From positions 271,745-335,744 of the forward strand of contig NZ_KZ454944.1 of the NCBI RefSeq assembly GCF_002797415.1: a stretch of 64,000 nt of DNA. The letters run 5' to 3'. Numbering within the stretch: position 1 is the first letter of the stretch; the number at the start of each line of letters is the position of its first letter. Shown here piece by piece: positions 41,360-50,864 of this stretch. The translations under genes were made by a program, and so were the position numbers. The notes beneath the pieces are model-generated. The model was given only the letters and a program-made list of their open reading frames with translations, was not told the DNA's origin and did not search any database. The stretch comes from Bacillus alkalisoli. Lineage in GTDB: Bacteria > Bacillota > Bacilli > Bacillales > Bacillaceae_I.

Positions 41360-42460
41360 ATGATTCGCACGGAAGAAATGCTATTAAACGTTGGACCACA
41401 GCATCCAAGTACGCACGGAGTTTTCCGACTAGTCGTTAAAATTGACGGGGAAACCATTACAGAAGCTACACCTGTAGTAGGGTACCTTCATCGTGGTACA
41501 GAAAAGCTAGCAGAAAACTTACAATACACTCAAATCATTCCTTACACAGATCGTATGGATTACTTATCTGCGATGACAAACAACTACGTACTTGTGCACG
41601 CAGTAGAAACAATGATGGGACTTGAAATTCCGGAAAAAGCGGAATACTTACGTGTTCTAGCGATGGAGCTTGGAAGAGTTGCTTCTCACCTTGTATGGTA
41701 TGGCACCTACTTACTTGACATCGGAGCAGTAAGTCCATTCCTTTACGCTTTCCGTGAACGAGAAATGATTATCAACTTACTAAACGAACTTTCTGGAGCA
41801 CGTCTAACGTTCAACTACATGCGTGTAGGTGGCGTAAAGTGGGATGCACCAGAAGGCTGGATTGAAAAAGTAGAAGAATTCATTCCATACATGCGCGATC
41901 AGCTAAAAGGATACCATGACTTAGTAACAGGAAACGAAATCTTCATGAACCGTGTAAAAGGCGTTGGCCGCTACACGAAAGAAGATGCGATTAACTACTC
42001 ACTAAGTGGTGCAAACCTTCGTTGTACAGGCGTGAAGTGGGATCTTCGTAAAGATGAGCCATATTCGATTTACGATCGTTTCGACTTTGACGTTCCAACA
42101 CAAGATGGTGGAGATGCATGGGCTCGTTACCACGTGCGCATGGCAGAAATCGAAGAATCATTAAAAATTATCGAGCAAGCGGTCGCTCAGTTCCCACATG
42201 ATGGGGAAATTATGGCGAAAGTACCTCGTATCATTAAAGCTCCTAAAGGAGAGGCATACGTTCGTATCGAATCTCCGCGTGGAGAAATTGGATGTTATAT
42301 TTCGTCTGATGGAAAAAAAGAGCCATACCGCCTGAAGTTCCGTCGACCATCATTCTATAACCTTCAAATTCTTCCGAAACTATTAGAGGGCGAAAACATG
42401 GCAAACTTAATAACTATTTTAGGTGCCATCGACATCGTTCTAGGGGAGGTTGACGGCTAA
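41360..42460 (+). CDS. nuoD: NADH-quinone oxidoreductase subunit D
   Basis: The 49-kDa subunit that forms the quinone pocket with NuoB, related to the large subunit of [NiFe] hydrogenases. The 366 residues start with LLNVGPQHPSTHGVFRL and contain HRGTEK, PYTDRMDYLS and GEIGCYISSDG, all typical. GGAGGTG precedes the ATG, and the last base of the stop is the first base of the nuoH start. Confidence 0.96.
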   Translation: MIRTEEMLLNVGPQHPSTHGVFRLVVKIDGETITEATPVVGYLHRGTEKLAENLQYTQIIPYTDRMDYLSAMTNNYVLVHAVETMMGLEIPEKAEYLRVLAMELGRVASHLVWYGTYLLDIGAVSPFLYAFREREMIINLLNELSGARLTFNYMRVGGVKWDAPEGWIEKVEEFIPYMRDQLKGYHDLVTGNEIFMNRVKGVGRYTKEDAINYSLSGANLRCTGVKWDLRKDEPYSIYDRFDFDVPTQDGGDAWARYHVRMAEIEESLKIIEQAVAQFPHDGEIMAKVPRIIKAPKGEAYVRIESPRGEIGCYISSDGKKEPYRLKFRRPSFYNLQILPKLLEGENMANLITILGAIDIVLGEVDG

Positions 42461-43470
42461 TGATGGAACAACTTTTACACTCCTCACCGGGCTTGATGAA
42501 CTTTCTCATCTTTTTCGGATTAGCAACAGCCTTACTACTTGCCGTTCTAGGTTTCGTTACATACGGAATTCTTGCAGAACGTAAAGTAATGGGATTCATG
42601 CAAAACCGTATGGGTCCTAACCAAGTTGGAGGACGCTTTGGTTTATTACAAACAGTTGCCGACGTTTTAAAACTTCTTTTAAAAGAAGATACGATTCCAA
42701 AACTTGCGGATCGTCCTTTATACATTTTAGCACCTGTTATCGCCTTTACACCGGCATTTATGGTATTAGCAGTTATTCCATTTACAGATAAGTTCCAATT
42801 TGCTGATATTGGCGTAGGATTACTTTACTATATCGCGATTTCTGGATTAACGACGGTTGGGGTTGTAACAGCTGGTTGGGCATCAAACAACAAGTATTCT
42901 TTACTTGGTGGGATGCGTGCGGCAGCTCAAATGATCTCGTATGAAGTACCGTTAGTTATGTCTGTTATCGGAGTTGTCCTTTTAACAGGTAGTTTGAACT
43001 TAAACGCTATCGTGGCACAGCAAGGTGAACTTGTATGGTACATCTTCTTACAGCCAATTGGCTTTGTTATTTTCTTAATCGCATCTGTTGCAGAGTTGAA
43101 CCGTACGCCGTTTGACTTACCTGAAGCAGAATCGGAGCTAGTTGCAGGTTATCATGTTGAGTATTCTGGATTCCGTTGGGCATTTTTCATGCTGGCAGAG
43201 TACGTGTACTTATTCGCAATGGCATCCCTGACAACCGTTCTATTCTTAGGTGGTTGGTTACCTCCATTTGAATTCTTAGGATTCATTCCAGGAGCGGTTT
43301 GGTTCGCGTTAAAATTCAGTTTCATCGTGTTCCTATTAATCTGGTTCCGTGTAACGTTCCCACGTCTACGCGCAGACCAACTAATGGAGTTCGGCTGGAA
43401 AGTGTTACTACCAGTAGCACTGGCGAACATCTTTATCACAGCAATTATAAAAGAAATTTTCTTTAAATGA
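42460..43470 (+). CDS. nuoH: NADH-quinone oxidoreductase subunit H
   Basis: Membrane subunit joining the quinone chamber to the proton-pumping arm. The 336 residues have about eight helices, with the conserved RKVMGFMQNRMGPNQVG after helix 1 and AELNRTPFDLPEAESELVAGYHVEYSG. It starts by a 1-bp overlap with nuoD. A 273-bp gap follows, filled by a palindromic element, before nuoI. Confidence 0.95.
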   Translation: MMEQLLHSSPGLMNFLIFFGLATALLLAVLGFVTYGILAERKVMGFMQNRMGPNQVGGRFGLLQTVADVLKLLLKEDTIPKLADRPLYILAPVIAFTPAFMVLAVIPFTDKFQFADIGVGLLYYIAISGLTTVGVVTAGWASNNKYSLLGGMRAAAQMISYEVPLVMSVIGVVLLTGSLNLNAIVAQQGELVWYIFLQPIGFVIFLIASVAELNRTPFDLPEAESELVAGYHVEYSGFRWAFFMLAEYVYLFAMASLTTVLFLGGWLPPFEFLGFIPGAVWFALKFSFIVFLLIWFRVTFPRLRADQLMEFGWKVLLPVALANIFITAIIKEIFFK

Positions 43471-43514
43471 TTAGTGGCTAGTGGATAGGAAACTGATTTC
43501 ATAACCGTTTCTAA

Positions 43515-43670
43515 GTTGATTGGAGCGGTAGGCATGAGACTCCTGCGGGAGAAGCGTGTCGATTGAGACCCCGCAGGCGCAATGCGCTGAGGAGTAGGTT
43601 TTTTCACGGTAGTGAAAATAACCTTCCTTTTACCGCCCGCGGAAAGCGAATGCCTGCAGCGCAAATCAAC
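43515..43670 (+). mobile_element. palindromic element H, copy 5, inside the nuo operon
   Basis: Arms GTTGATTGGAGCGGTAGGCA (43515-43535 as a whole) and 43650-43670 pair imperfectly. The core is that of copies 1-3, including GGTTTTTTCAC/GTGAAAATAACC. It separates nuoH from nuoI in an otherwise overlapping operon, next to a TAGTGGCTAGTGG repeat at 43472-43490. Confidence 0.85.
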
Positions 43671-43743
43671 GTATTCAGAGCTTAAATAAATTTTTGAAAG
43701 TAATAAGCTAATAGCTTACAGCTAACAAAGGGGTGAAAGCAAA

Positions 43744-44163
43744 ATGCGCGGTCTTGCAAAAGGTTTGAAGTATACCCTAAAAAACTTAACGATGAAAAAA
43801 GTAACGTACGATTACCCAAATGAGCCGCTACCTTTACCGGACAGGTTCCGTGGGATCCAAAAGTTTTACCCAGAGAAATGTATCGTTTGTAACCAATGTG
43901 CGAACATTTGTCCAACCGACTGCATTCAGTTAACAGGGAAAAAACATCCTGACCCGACGAAAAAAGGGAAAATTATCGATACGTACGATATAAACTTTGA
44001 GATTTGTATTTTATGTGACCTTTGTACAGAGGTTTGTCCAACAGAAGCAATCATTATGACAAACAACTTTGAACTAGCGGAGTATAGTAGAGACCACCTG
44101 TTTAAAGACTTACAATGGTTAGATGAAAATGATACGAACATTAGGAAGGAGAATAAAGCATGA
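43744..44163 (+). CDS. nuoI: NADH-quinone oxidoreductase subunit I
   Basis: Ferredoxin-like subunit passing electrons to N2. The 139 residues have two 4Fe-4S motifs, CIVCNQCANICPTDC and CILCDLCTEVCPTEA, near 45-100. AAAGGGGTG precedes the ATG, so it can start independently despite the element upstream. It overlaps nuoJ by 4 bp. Confidence 0.95.
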   Translation: MRGLAKGLKYTLKNLTMKKVTYDYPNEPLPLPDRFRGIQKFYPEKCIVCNQCANICPTDCIQLTGKKHPDPTKKGKIIDTYDINFEICILCDLCTEVCPTEAIIMTNNFELAEYSRDHLFKDLQWLDENDTNIRKENKA

Positions 44164-44684
44164 GTGTAAGCGGTGAATTTATCGCATTTTTCGGATTAGC
44201 TATTGCTGCGATTGCCGGCGGCGTGCTCATGCTTAACCTTTCGAAAGTCGTGCACATGGTCGTAGCCCTTGTGTTCACTTTCGTCAGTATCGCAGGTATT
44301 TACGTACTGCTTTCAGCGGAGTTCGTAGCAGCTGTTCAAATTTTAATTTATTCTGGTGCGATTACAATTGTTATGTTGTTTGGAATCATGTTAACTCGTC
44401 ACAATGACACGAGCGAGACGACTGGTTGGTTCCGCAAACTAGCGGTACTACTAGGTGTTATCGGTTTTGCAGGCGTTGTGTACCTAGGTGTATACAACCT
44501 AGACTTAGGCGAGCAAGCAACAGAATTACATGTGAACAACACAGAGCAAATTGGTATATCCATCTATGCACATTACGTTATCCCATTCGAATTAACGTCC
44601 GTTTTACTATTAGTTGCCCTTGTTGGAGCAATTATTTTAGCAAAACGTGACGATGAAGAAGAAGAGGAGGCGAAGGAGAAATGA
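44160..44684 (+). CDS. nuoJ: NADH-quinone oxidoreductase subunit J
   Basis: Membrane subunit of the pump arm. The 174 residues have five helices, with the conserved [22 protein letters not shown] near 60-80 and an acidic cytoplasmic tail ([13 protein letters not shown]). The gene overlaps nuoI and nuoK by 4 bp at either end (ATGA). Confidence 0.94.
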   Translation: MSVSGEFIAFFGLAIAAIAGGVLMLNLSKVVHMVVALVFTFVSIAGIYVLLSAEFVAAVQILIYSGAITIVMLFGIMLTRHNDTSETTGWFRKLAVLLGVIGFAGVVYLGVYNLDLGEQATELHVNNTEQIGISIYAHYVIPFELTSVLLLVALVGAIILAKRDDEEEEEAKEK

Positions 44685-44995
44685 GTTCAGTACCATTATC
44701 CGCCTACCTTGTATTAGCACTTATCTTGTTCTGTATCGGTCTTTACGGTGCACTAACAAAACGAAATGTTATTATCGTGCTCATCTCGATTGAGCTTATG
44801 TTAAATGCAGTAAACATCAATTTAGTGGCGTTTAGTAAATTCGGGATAAATCCGGACATTACCGGGCAAGTTTTCGCCCTATTTGTCATCACCGTAGCAG
44901 CAGCGGAAGTAGCAGTAGGTATCGCGATCCTCATCGCCCTATACCGCAACCGCCGCACAGTCAACGTCGATGAAATGAACACATTAAAAAACTAA
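44681..44995 (+). CDS. nuoK: NADH-quinone oxidoreductase subunit K
   Basis: A 104-residue membrane subunit with three helices, related to MrpC of Na+/H+ antiporters. The conserved glutamates are in [18 protein letters not shown] and [13 protein letters not shown]. It starts inside the end of nuoJ. Repeats fill the 101 bp before nuoL. Confidence 0.95.
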   Translation: MSSVPLSAYLVLALILFCIGLYGALTKRNVIIVLISIELMLNAVNINLVAFSKFGINPDITGQVFALFVITVAAAEVAVGIAILIALYRNRRTVNVDEMNTLKN

Positions 44996-45000
44996 TCGCG

Positions 45001-45076
45001 ATTTAGTGATTAGTGGTTAGTGGTTAGTGATTAGGAAGAGCCTAACCAACTAACACCTAACCAACTAACCAACTAA
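45001..45076. repeat. TAGTGGTTAG-type inverted repeat between nuoK and nuoL
   Basis: TTAGTGATTAGTGGTTAGTG (from 45004) continues in the same words, then AAGAG and complementary CCTAACCAACTAACACC words. It has the same design as 8675-8743 but is less perfect. Confidence 0.75.
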
Positions 45077-45096
45077 AAAGAAGGGGATTTGATACG

Positions 45097-46962
45097 ATGA
45101 TGGAGAATGCTTGGATTATCCCGCTTTTTCCGCTGGTCTCCTTTATCCTATTACTTCTTGTCGGAAAAAGATTAAAAGAATCAAGTGCCTATATCGGAAT
45201 CGCACTAACAGGCCTTGCACTTATTTTTTCCGTCATGGCGCTATGGGATCGGCTATCAGCACCAACATTTAAATCTACGTTTACTTGGCTTACCATTGGA
45301 GAAGTACAGCTAACAGCGGGGTATGAAGTTAACCAATTAAACGCGTTAATGCTTGTTGTAGTGTCACTTGTCAGCTTACTTGTACATATTTATTCGAAAG
45401 GCTACATGCACGGCGACCACCGAATCAACGTGTTTTATGCTTATCTAGGATTATTTACATTTGCAATGTTGGCACTTGTTCTATCACCAAACTTACTTCA
45501 ACTCTATTTTTTCTGGGAGTTAGTAGGAGTAGGGTCATTCTTATTAATCGGGTTCTATTTTTTCAAAGAAGATGCAAAAGCAGCAGCGAAAAAAGCGTTC
45601 ATTATGACGCGTATCGGGGACGTTGGTCTATTTATCGGGATTATCCTTTTATTCTGGCAAGTAGGAAGCTTCGAATACTCTGATATTTTCGCAGCCGTAA
45701 CAGCTGGCGCGATTTCTTATGAAATGATTACCCTTATTGCGATATTAATTTTCATCGGGGCGATCGGAAAATCTGGTCAGTTCCCATTACACTCATGGTT
45801 ACCAGATGCGATGGAAGGTCCAACACCAGTATCGGCACTTATCCACGCCGCAACGATGGTAGCAGCAGGGGTATACTTAGTAGCAACACTATTCCCGTTA
45901 TTTGAAGCAAGCGAATTCGCGATGCTAACGGTAGCAATCGTCGGTGCGTTCACGGCAATTTTTGCTGCATCGATCGGTTTAGTGCAAAAAGACATTAAAC
46001 GTGTGTTAGCATACTCCACTGTTTCTCAGTTAGGATTCATGATGCTTGCATTAGGTTCTGCTGGCTATGTGGCAGGAGTATTCCACTTAACAACACACGC
46101 ATTCTTTAAAGCGTTACTGTTCTTAGCAGCAGGTAGCGTCATCCATGCCGCTCATACGCAAAACATCGAAGAGATGGGTGGACTTTGGAAAAAGCTACGT
46201 GTAACAGGGCTATTGTTTTTAATCGGAACACTAGCAATTAGTGGTGTACCGTTCTTCTCCGGGTTCTTTAGTAAAGAAGAAATTTTACTAGCAGCATGGG
46301 CCAATAACCCATTCTTGTTCGTGCTAGCATTAATCGCAGCATTTTTCACAGCGTTCTACATGTTCCGCTTATTCTTCATGGTATTTGGTGGAGAAGCTCG
46401 AGGCGATCAAAAAGGTGTACACGAGTCACCAAAAGTGATGCTTGTACCAATGATGGTACTTGGTGTTTTAGCGGTTATAGCTGGGTACATGAACACACCT
46501 TGGTTCGGCTTTTTCCTAGGTGATTGGTTAACAGAAGGCACAACAATGTACGGCCCATCGCACATTAGCGGTCCACTCTGGATTATGATTGTTGCGACAC
46601 TTGTCTCATTTGCGGGTATCGCACTTGCTTACTTTATGTACAGCAAACGCTCGATTCCACGTGACTATTTTAGCTCTGGCGCACCAATGCTTTATAGCAT
46701 TTTATACAACAAATACTTTGTTGATCAATTTTACAAAGGAACATTCGGTTATGGCACAAGAATGATCAGTTTGTTCTTAAAATACATCGACGAATTTTTA
46801 GTAAAAGGTTCGATGAAAGGTATCGCAGCAGCAACGATGACACTTGGAAAATTAGGGGCAAAAGCTCAAAATGGCCAAGTGCAAACATATAGTGCAGTGG
46901 CGTTTGTTGGCCTTGCGATTTTACTTGTTATCTTTGTTATTACAGGGGGGTATGTAGGATGA
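45097..46962 (+). CDS. nuoL: NADH-quinone oxidoreductase subunit L
   Basis: Largest antiporter-like proton-pumping subunit. The 621 residues have about 16 helices, the conserved FFWELVGVGSFLLIGF and the pump-site lysines in GKSGQFPLHSWLPDAMEGPTPVSALIHAATMV; the C-terminal part has the long lateral helix. AAGAAGGGGA precedes the ATG. It overlaps nuoM by 4 bp. Confidence 0.95.
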   Translation: MMENAWIIPLFPLVSFILLLLVGKRLKESSAYIGIALTGLALIFSVMALWDRLSAPTFKSTFTWLTIGEVQLTAGYEVNQLNALMLVVVSLVSLLVHIYSKGYMHGDHRINVFYAYLGLFTFAMLALVLSPNLLQLYFFWELVGVGSFLLIGFYFFKEDAKAAAKKAFIMTRIGDVGLFIGIILLFWQVGSFEYSDIFAAVTAGAISYEMITLIAILIFIGAIGKSGQFPLHSWLPDAMEGPTPVSALIHAATMVAAGVYLVATLFPLFEASEFAMLTVAIVGAFTAIFAASIGLVQKDIKRVLAYSTVSQLGFMMLALGSAGYVAGVFHLTTHAFFKALLFLAAGSVIHAAHTQNIEEMGGLWKKLRVTGLLFLIGTLAISGVPFFSGFFSKEEILLAAWANNPFLFVLALIAAFFTAFYMFRLFFMVFGGEARGDQKGVHESPKVMLVPMMVLGVLAVIAGYMNTPWFGFFLGDWLTEGTTMYGPSHISGPLWIMIVATLVSFAGIALAYFMYSKRSIPRDYFSSGAPMLYSILYNKYFVDQFYKGTFGYGTRMISLFLKYIDEFLVKGSMKGIAAATMTLGKLGAKAQNGQVQTYSAVAFVGLAILLVIFVITGGYVG

Positions 46963-48491
46963 GCGGTTATTTTTTATCAGTCTTAATCTTCTCCCCTCTA
47001 CTTGGAATGTTAGCACTACTTTTTATTCCTAAAACGGAAGAGAAAACGATTAAACTAGTAGGAGTTCTAGCAACAATTCCACCACTTGTATTGGCATTTA
47101 TCGCTTACTTTCAGTACAGAGGTGGCGCAAGCTTAGAGAAATTTGCAGAAAAAAGAGATTGGATTCAGTTCGGTAATCCAGACATTATCGAAGCAGCATA
47201 CGGCATGCTTGTTTACGGACCAATCTCCTATGAACTTGGTTTAAGTGGCTTTTCATTAGTCATGATTTTACTAACGGCAGTATTATCGACATTATCGGCG
47301 ATTGCTGCGATTCATGTGAAAAAAGAATGGAAAGGTTACTTCCTACTATTCTTATTACTTGAAATCGGAATGCTAGGAGTTTTCGCATCAGAAAACTTAC
47401 TATTATTCTTCGTATTCTTTGAAATTACGTTAATTCCTATGTTCTTCCTAATTGGAAAATGGGGTTATTTTGAAAAAGAAAAAGCAGCTTATCGTTTCTT
47501 AATTTACAACGGACTAGGTTCTGCCATTCTACTAATTGTGTTCATCATTCTTTTCGCAAAAACAGGAACGATGAACATTGCTGAGATTACAAACATTATG
47601 ACAACTGCTGATGCAGCAACAGTTGGAGCTGTGTCGAACGACCTAAAGCTAGGTTTATTAATTGCCTTATTAGTAGCGTTCGGTATTAAACTTCCAATCG
47701 TACCGCTTCATAGCTGGATGTTAAAAGTTCACGTGCAAGCACCGCCATCGATCGTTATGCTGCACGCAGGGGTATTGTTGAAAATCGGAGCTTACGGTTT
47801 AATCCGCTTTGGTGTGAACATTTTCCCTGAGCAATTCCAACAACTAGCAGTAATACTGGCTATTTTAGGAGTGGTGAACTTATTGTATGGTGCTTTCTTA
47901 GCACTAATTCAAACAGATTTCAAAATGGTACTGGCATACTCTAGTATCTCGCATATGGGAATTGTGTTAATTGGACTTGCGGCAATGAACGAAGCAGGAG
48001 TTCAAGGGGCGATTTTCCAAGTAGTATCACACGGTTTCATCGCAGCTCTTTTATTCTTCCTAATCGGAATTATGTACGAGCGCGTTGGCACAACAGAAAT
48101 AAGCAAACTTGGTGGACTAGCAAAAGTGATGCCAATTACAGCAGGATTTTTCCTAGTAGGGGCAATGGCTTCACTTGGACTTCCTGGTATGAGTGGATTC
48201 GTCAGCGAGTTCATGGCGTTTTTAGGATTATTTAGAGAAATGCCAGTTATCGCAGCAGTAGGTACGCTAGGTATTATTTTAACAGCGGCATACTTACTTC
48301 GCGCAGTACTTGGCATGACATTCGGTACACCAGCGGAGTATAGCGACAAAGTAGTCGACATTCGCGGTGTAGAGTGGGTACCAGTAGTCGTAATGGTATT
48401 TTTCATCGTACTAATCGGTGTGTTCCCAGACGTACTTGGAGCACCGTTACAAGCAACGATAGAAGCAATTATTTTAGGAATAGGGGGGTGA
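46959..48491 (+). CDS. nuoM: NADH-quinone oxidoreductase subunit M
   Basis: Second antiporter-like subunit, 510 residues. Typical motifs are FFEITLIPMFFLIGKWG, the KLPIVPLHSWMLKVHVQAPPS region with its pump lysine, and YSSISHMGIVLIG. The start overlaps the nuoL stop (ATGA) and nuoN follows after 7 bp. Two in-frame GG-rich bases before each start serve as ribosome sites (GGGGGGT). Confidence 0.95.
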   Translation: MSGYFLSVLIFSPLLGMLALLFIPKTEEKTIKLVGVLATIPPLVLAFIAYFQYRGGASLEKFAEKRDWIQFGNPDIIEAAYGMLVYGPISYELGLSGFSLVMILLTAVLSTLSAIAAIHVKKEWKGYFLLFLLLEIGMLGVFASENLLLFFVFFEITLIPMFFLIGKWGYFEKEKAAYRFLIYNGLGSAILLIVFIILFAKTGTMNIAEITNIMTTADAATVGAVSNDLKLGLLIALLVAFGIKLPIVPLHSWMLKVHVQAPPSIVMLHAGVLLKIGAYGLIRFGVNIFPEQFQQLAVILAILGVVNLLYGAFLALIQTDFKMVLAYSSISHMGIVLIGLAAMNEAGVQGAIFQVVSHGFIAALLFFLIGIMYERVGTTEISKLGGLAKVMPITAGFFLVGAMASLGLPGMSGFVSEFMAFLGLFREMPVIAAVGTLGIILTAAYLLRAVLGMTFGTPAEYSDKVVDIRGVEWVPVVVMVFFIVLIGVFPDVLGAPLQATIEAIILGIGG

Positions 48492-48498
48492 ATAGGAG

Positions 48499-50028
48499 AT
48501 GGATTTAGAAACGCTTCTCAGTTTTGAATGGGGTGTAATGGCACCAGAATTCATCATCCTTGGTGTAATAACCCTTCTAACACTCTTGGATTTATTTATG
48601 AAAAAGAGCTTCGACCGACGAATTCTCGGTTGGATCGGGTTTGCAGCAATTTTAATCGCACTTGGCTTTTTAGTGAACATGTACGACCGCGAAGGCGTGA
48701 CAACGATATTGTATGAAACATATCGTTTAGACAGCTTTGCAATGGCGTTCAAAACACTTCTTTTAGTCGGTGCGGCACTAATCATGCTACTTGCAGTGAG
48801 CTACGAGCCGACAGAAGGGATAACGTATAAGGGTGAGTTTTACTACTTATTCTTAACGGCCCTTCTTGGTGCAATGATCATGTCATCTAGTGGTGACTTA
48901 ATTACATTGTTCATAGGCTTAGAGGTACTTTCTCTATCGTCCTATGTGTTAGCTGGTATGAGAAAGAAAAACCAACTGTCAAACGAAGGCGCAATGAAGT
49001 ACGTCATCAGCGGTGGTATCGCAACAGCTATTACACTATTCGGTATGAGTTACGTGTACGGCTTAACAGGTACAACGAACTTGTTAGAAATGGCATATAT
49101 GCTTCGCTCGCTATACGCAACAGATTTACAACTATTATTAGTGATTGGTTTCATCATGATGTTCGTTGGACTTTCCTTCAAATTGGCGACAGTACCATTT
49201 CACATGTGGGCACCAGATGTTTACCAAGGAGCACCAACTCCTGTTGCAGCATTTTTAGGAGTTATTTCAAAAACTGCTGGATTTATCATCGTGTTACGCT
49301 TATTTATGACACTATTCCTTCAAACACCAGCTCAAGGTGGCGCGGAGCTATCAATGCTGTTCTCGCTGAAGGAATTAATTGCATTAATTGCTGGTGCATC
49401 GATGATTTTAGGAAACGTTGTAGCATTACGCCAACGTAACATTAAGCGTATGTTCGCGTACTCATCCATTGCGCACGCTGGTTACATTTTAGTTGCATTC
49501 GCAACGTTAAACCTTGTGTTCATGTTCGATGCTATCTGGTTCTACTTATTAGCGTATATGCTAATGAACATCGGAGCATTTGCCATTATTCAATTAGTCG
49601 CAACAAAATACGATAACGAAGACATTAGTGTTTTCGCAGGCCTTTACCAACGTTCGCCAATACTAGCAGTGTTAATGACTATATTCTTACTTTCTTTAGC
49701 GGGAATTCCAGGAACAGCCGGCTTTATCGCGAAAGTAAACATTTTCGTCGGAGCAATTGCCGAGCCAGTCAACGCGTACGTATTAGCTTCCATCTTAATC
49801 GCAACAACGGTTGTGTCTTATTTCTACTACTTCGGAATCATGACACAAATGTTCTTCCGCCCGTCAAGTGATGACGAGAAGGTCAAAGTACCAGTTGCGA
49901 TGTGGATCGTGCTAGCGGTAACAGCAATAGGTACAATCGTACTAGGTATCGTACCAGGCATAGCATTAAACTTCTTCACGGATACATTTAATATCATCCA
50001 CGACCTCTTTACGTTTGGTGGTCAGTGA
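48499..50028 (+). CDS. nuoN: NADH-quinone oxidoreductase subunit N
   Basis: Third antiporter-like subunit and last gene of the operon, 509 residues with about 14 helices. The signatures are FIGLEVLSLSSYVLAG, KLATVPFHMWAPDVYQGAPTPV and RMFAYSSIAHAGY. AATAGGAG precedes the ATG. No nuoE, nuoF or nuoG follows, so the complex lacks the NADH-oxidising module within this operon. Confidence 0.95.
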   Translation: MDLETLLSFEWGVMAPEFIILGVITLLTLLDLFMKKSFDRRILGWIGFAAILIALGFLVNMYDREGVTTILYETYRLDSFAMAFKTLLLVGAALIMLLAVSYEPTEGITYKGEFYYLFLTALLGAMIMSSSGDLITLFIGLEVLSLSSYVLAGMRKKNQLSNEGAMKYVISGGIATAITLFGMSYVYGLTGTTNLLEMAYMLRSLYATDLQLLLVIGFIMMFVGLSFKLATVPFHMWAPDVYQGAPTPVAAFLGVISKTAGFIIVLRLFMTLFLQTPAQGGAELSMLFSLKELIALIAGASMILGNVVALRQRNIKRMFAYSSIAHAGYILVAFATLNLVFMFDAIWFYLLAYMLMNIGAFAIIQLVATKYDNEDISVFAGLYQRSPILAVLMTIFLLSLAGIPGTAGFIAKVNIFVGAIAEPVNAYVLASILIATTVVSYFYYFGIMTQMFFRPSSDDEKVKVPVAMWIVLAVTAIGTIVLGIVPGIALNFFTDTFNIIHDLFTFGGQ

Positions 50029-50039
50029 TTTTATAGGGA

Positions 50040-50061
50040 GTAGCGGGATACGGCCCGCTAC
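50040..50061 (+). other. hairpin after nuoN
   Basis: GTAGCGGG (50040-50047) pairs with CCCGCTAC (50054-50061) around a 6-nt loop, 12 bp after the nuoN stop. No T tract follows; it may protect the 3' end ahead of the terminator at 50105. Confidence 0.55.
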
Positions 50062-50104
50062 AAACCCTTTGTTTGTAAGAAAAAGGGGCATATGTTTTAA
50101 TAGT

Positions 50105-50134
50105 AAGAAGGAGTTGGGGGACTCCTTCTTTTTT
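50105..50134 (+). terminator. intrinsic terminator of the nuo operon
   Basis: AAGAAGGAGT (50105-50114) pairs perfectly with ACTCCTTCTT (50121-50130), followed by T residues. Confidence 0.92.
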
Positions 50135-50145
50135 ATATTTTGGGA

Positions 50146-50275
50146 AAGTGACCGAAGCCGGAGCTAATTTGACCGAAAGCAATGCCGAAGTGACCGAAGC
50201 AAGGTGGGGTTTGACCGAAAGCAATGCCGAAGTGACCGAAGCCGAAGCCGAAGCCGAAGCCAATTTGACCGAAGC
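50146..50275. repeat. 21-bp phased array E (GACCGAAGC)
   Basis: GACCGAA starts at 50150, 50171, 50192, 50213 and 50234, all 21 bp apart, then at 50267 after a GCCGAA hexamer expansion. A weaker GCCGAA word sits between some cores. It begins 12 bp after the nuo terminator. Confidence 0.88.
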
Positions 50276-50363
50276 ATACTGAATCCCAATCAAAAATTAC
50301 CAAATAAACTATAAAATTCCTACCTATCTCAACAACAAACAAAAGCAGAAAGGAGCATTCAAA

Positions 50364-50594
50364 ATGGTCGATTTTGGTGCACAAGCATTAATTAGTATTT
50401 TTTCGCATTTACTTTTCATTAGCATTACGTGGTGGGCACTCCAATGCCTCAACTACGAAAAATGGATGAAACCGAACAAAGTAGTCCAAATCAGACTTCT
50501 GCTGATCCTCGTCACAATTGCAATTGGCGCAACAGTAAGTAATTTCTTCCTAGACTATTTATTTTATGCACAGCGACTACATTTCCTTTGGTGA
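50364..50594 (+). CDS. ywzB: YwzB, DUF1146 membrane protein
   Basis: A 76-residue protein with two hydrophobic helices (about 8-30 and 44-65) around the conserved ISITWWALQCLNYEKWMKP. It belongs to DUF1146, whose function is unknown. AGAAAGGAGC precedes the ATG. In B. subtilis ywzB lies between the atp operon and ywmB; here the nuo operon sits in between. The 270 bp that follow show no clear gene; an overlapping frame there (50566-50820) lacks support. Confidence 0.85.
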   Translation: MVDFGAQALISIFSHLLFISITWWALQCLNYEKWMKPNKVVQIRLLLILVTIAIGATVSNFFLDYLFYAQRLHFLW

Positions 50595-50864
50595 CAAAAA
50601 ACGCGGCGGTATGGCTATAGGTTTATTTTTTTCGAAAAAAGTAGCCCAGGCGAAAAAAGTAATCTTCCTGTTACATATACCGCCCTATTTCCACAACTAC
50701 TCCCATCTCTCCGCACCAAGCGACACACTACGTAGAAATCTACATACTCCAAGGGTAAATCCAAAATATTTCTCCTTTTTTGACGAACTTTCCCATGTAT
50801 GTTCCAACGCCAAAAGGTAAGAATGGATAGTAAGGCGAGAGGACGTTTAGGGGGAAAGTGAGAG

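Noticed and set aside
50566-50820. 84-residue frame overlapping the end of ywzB
   Set aside because: No ribosome site and no recognisable features; its composition is unlike the neighbouring proteins.
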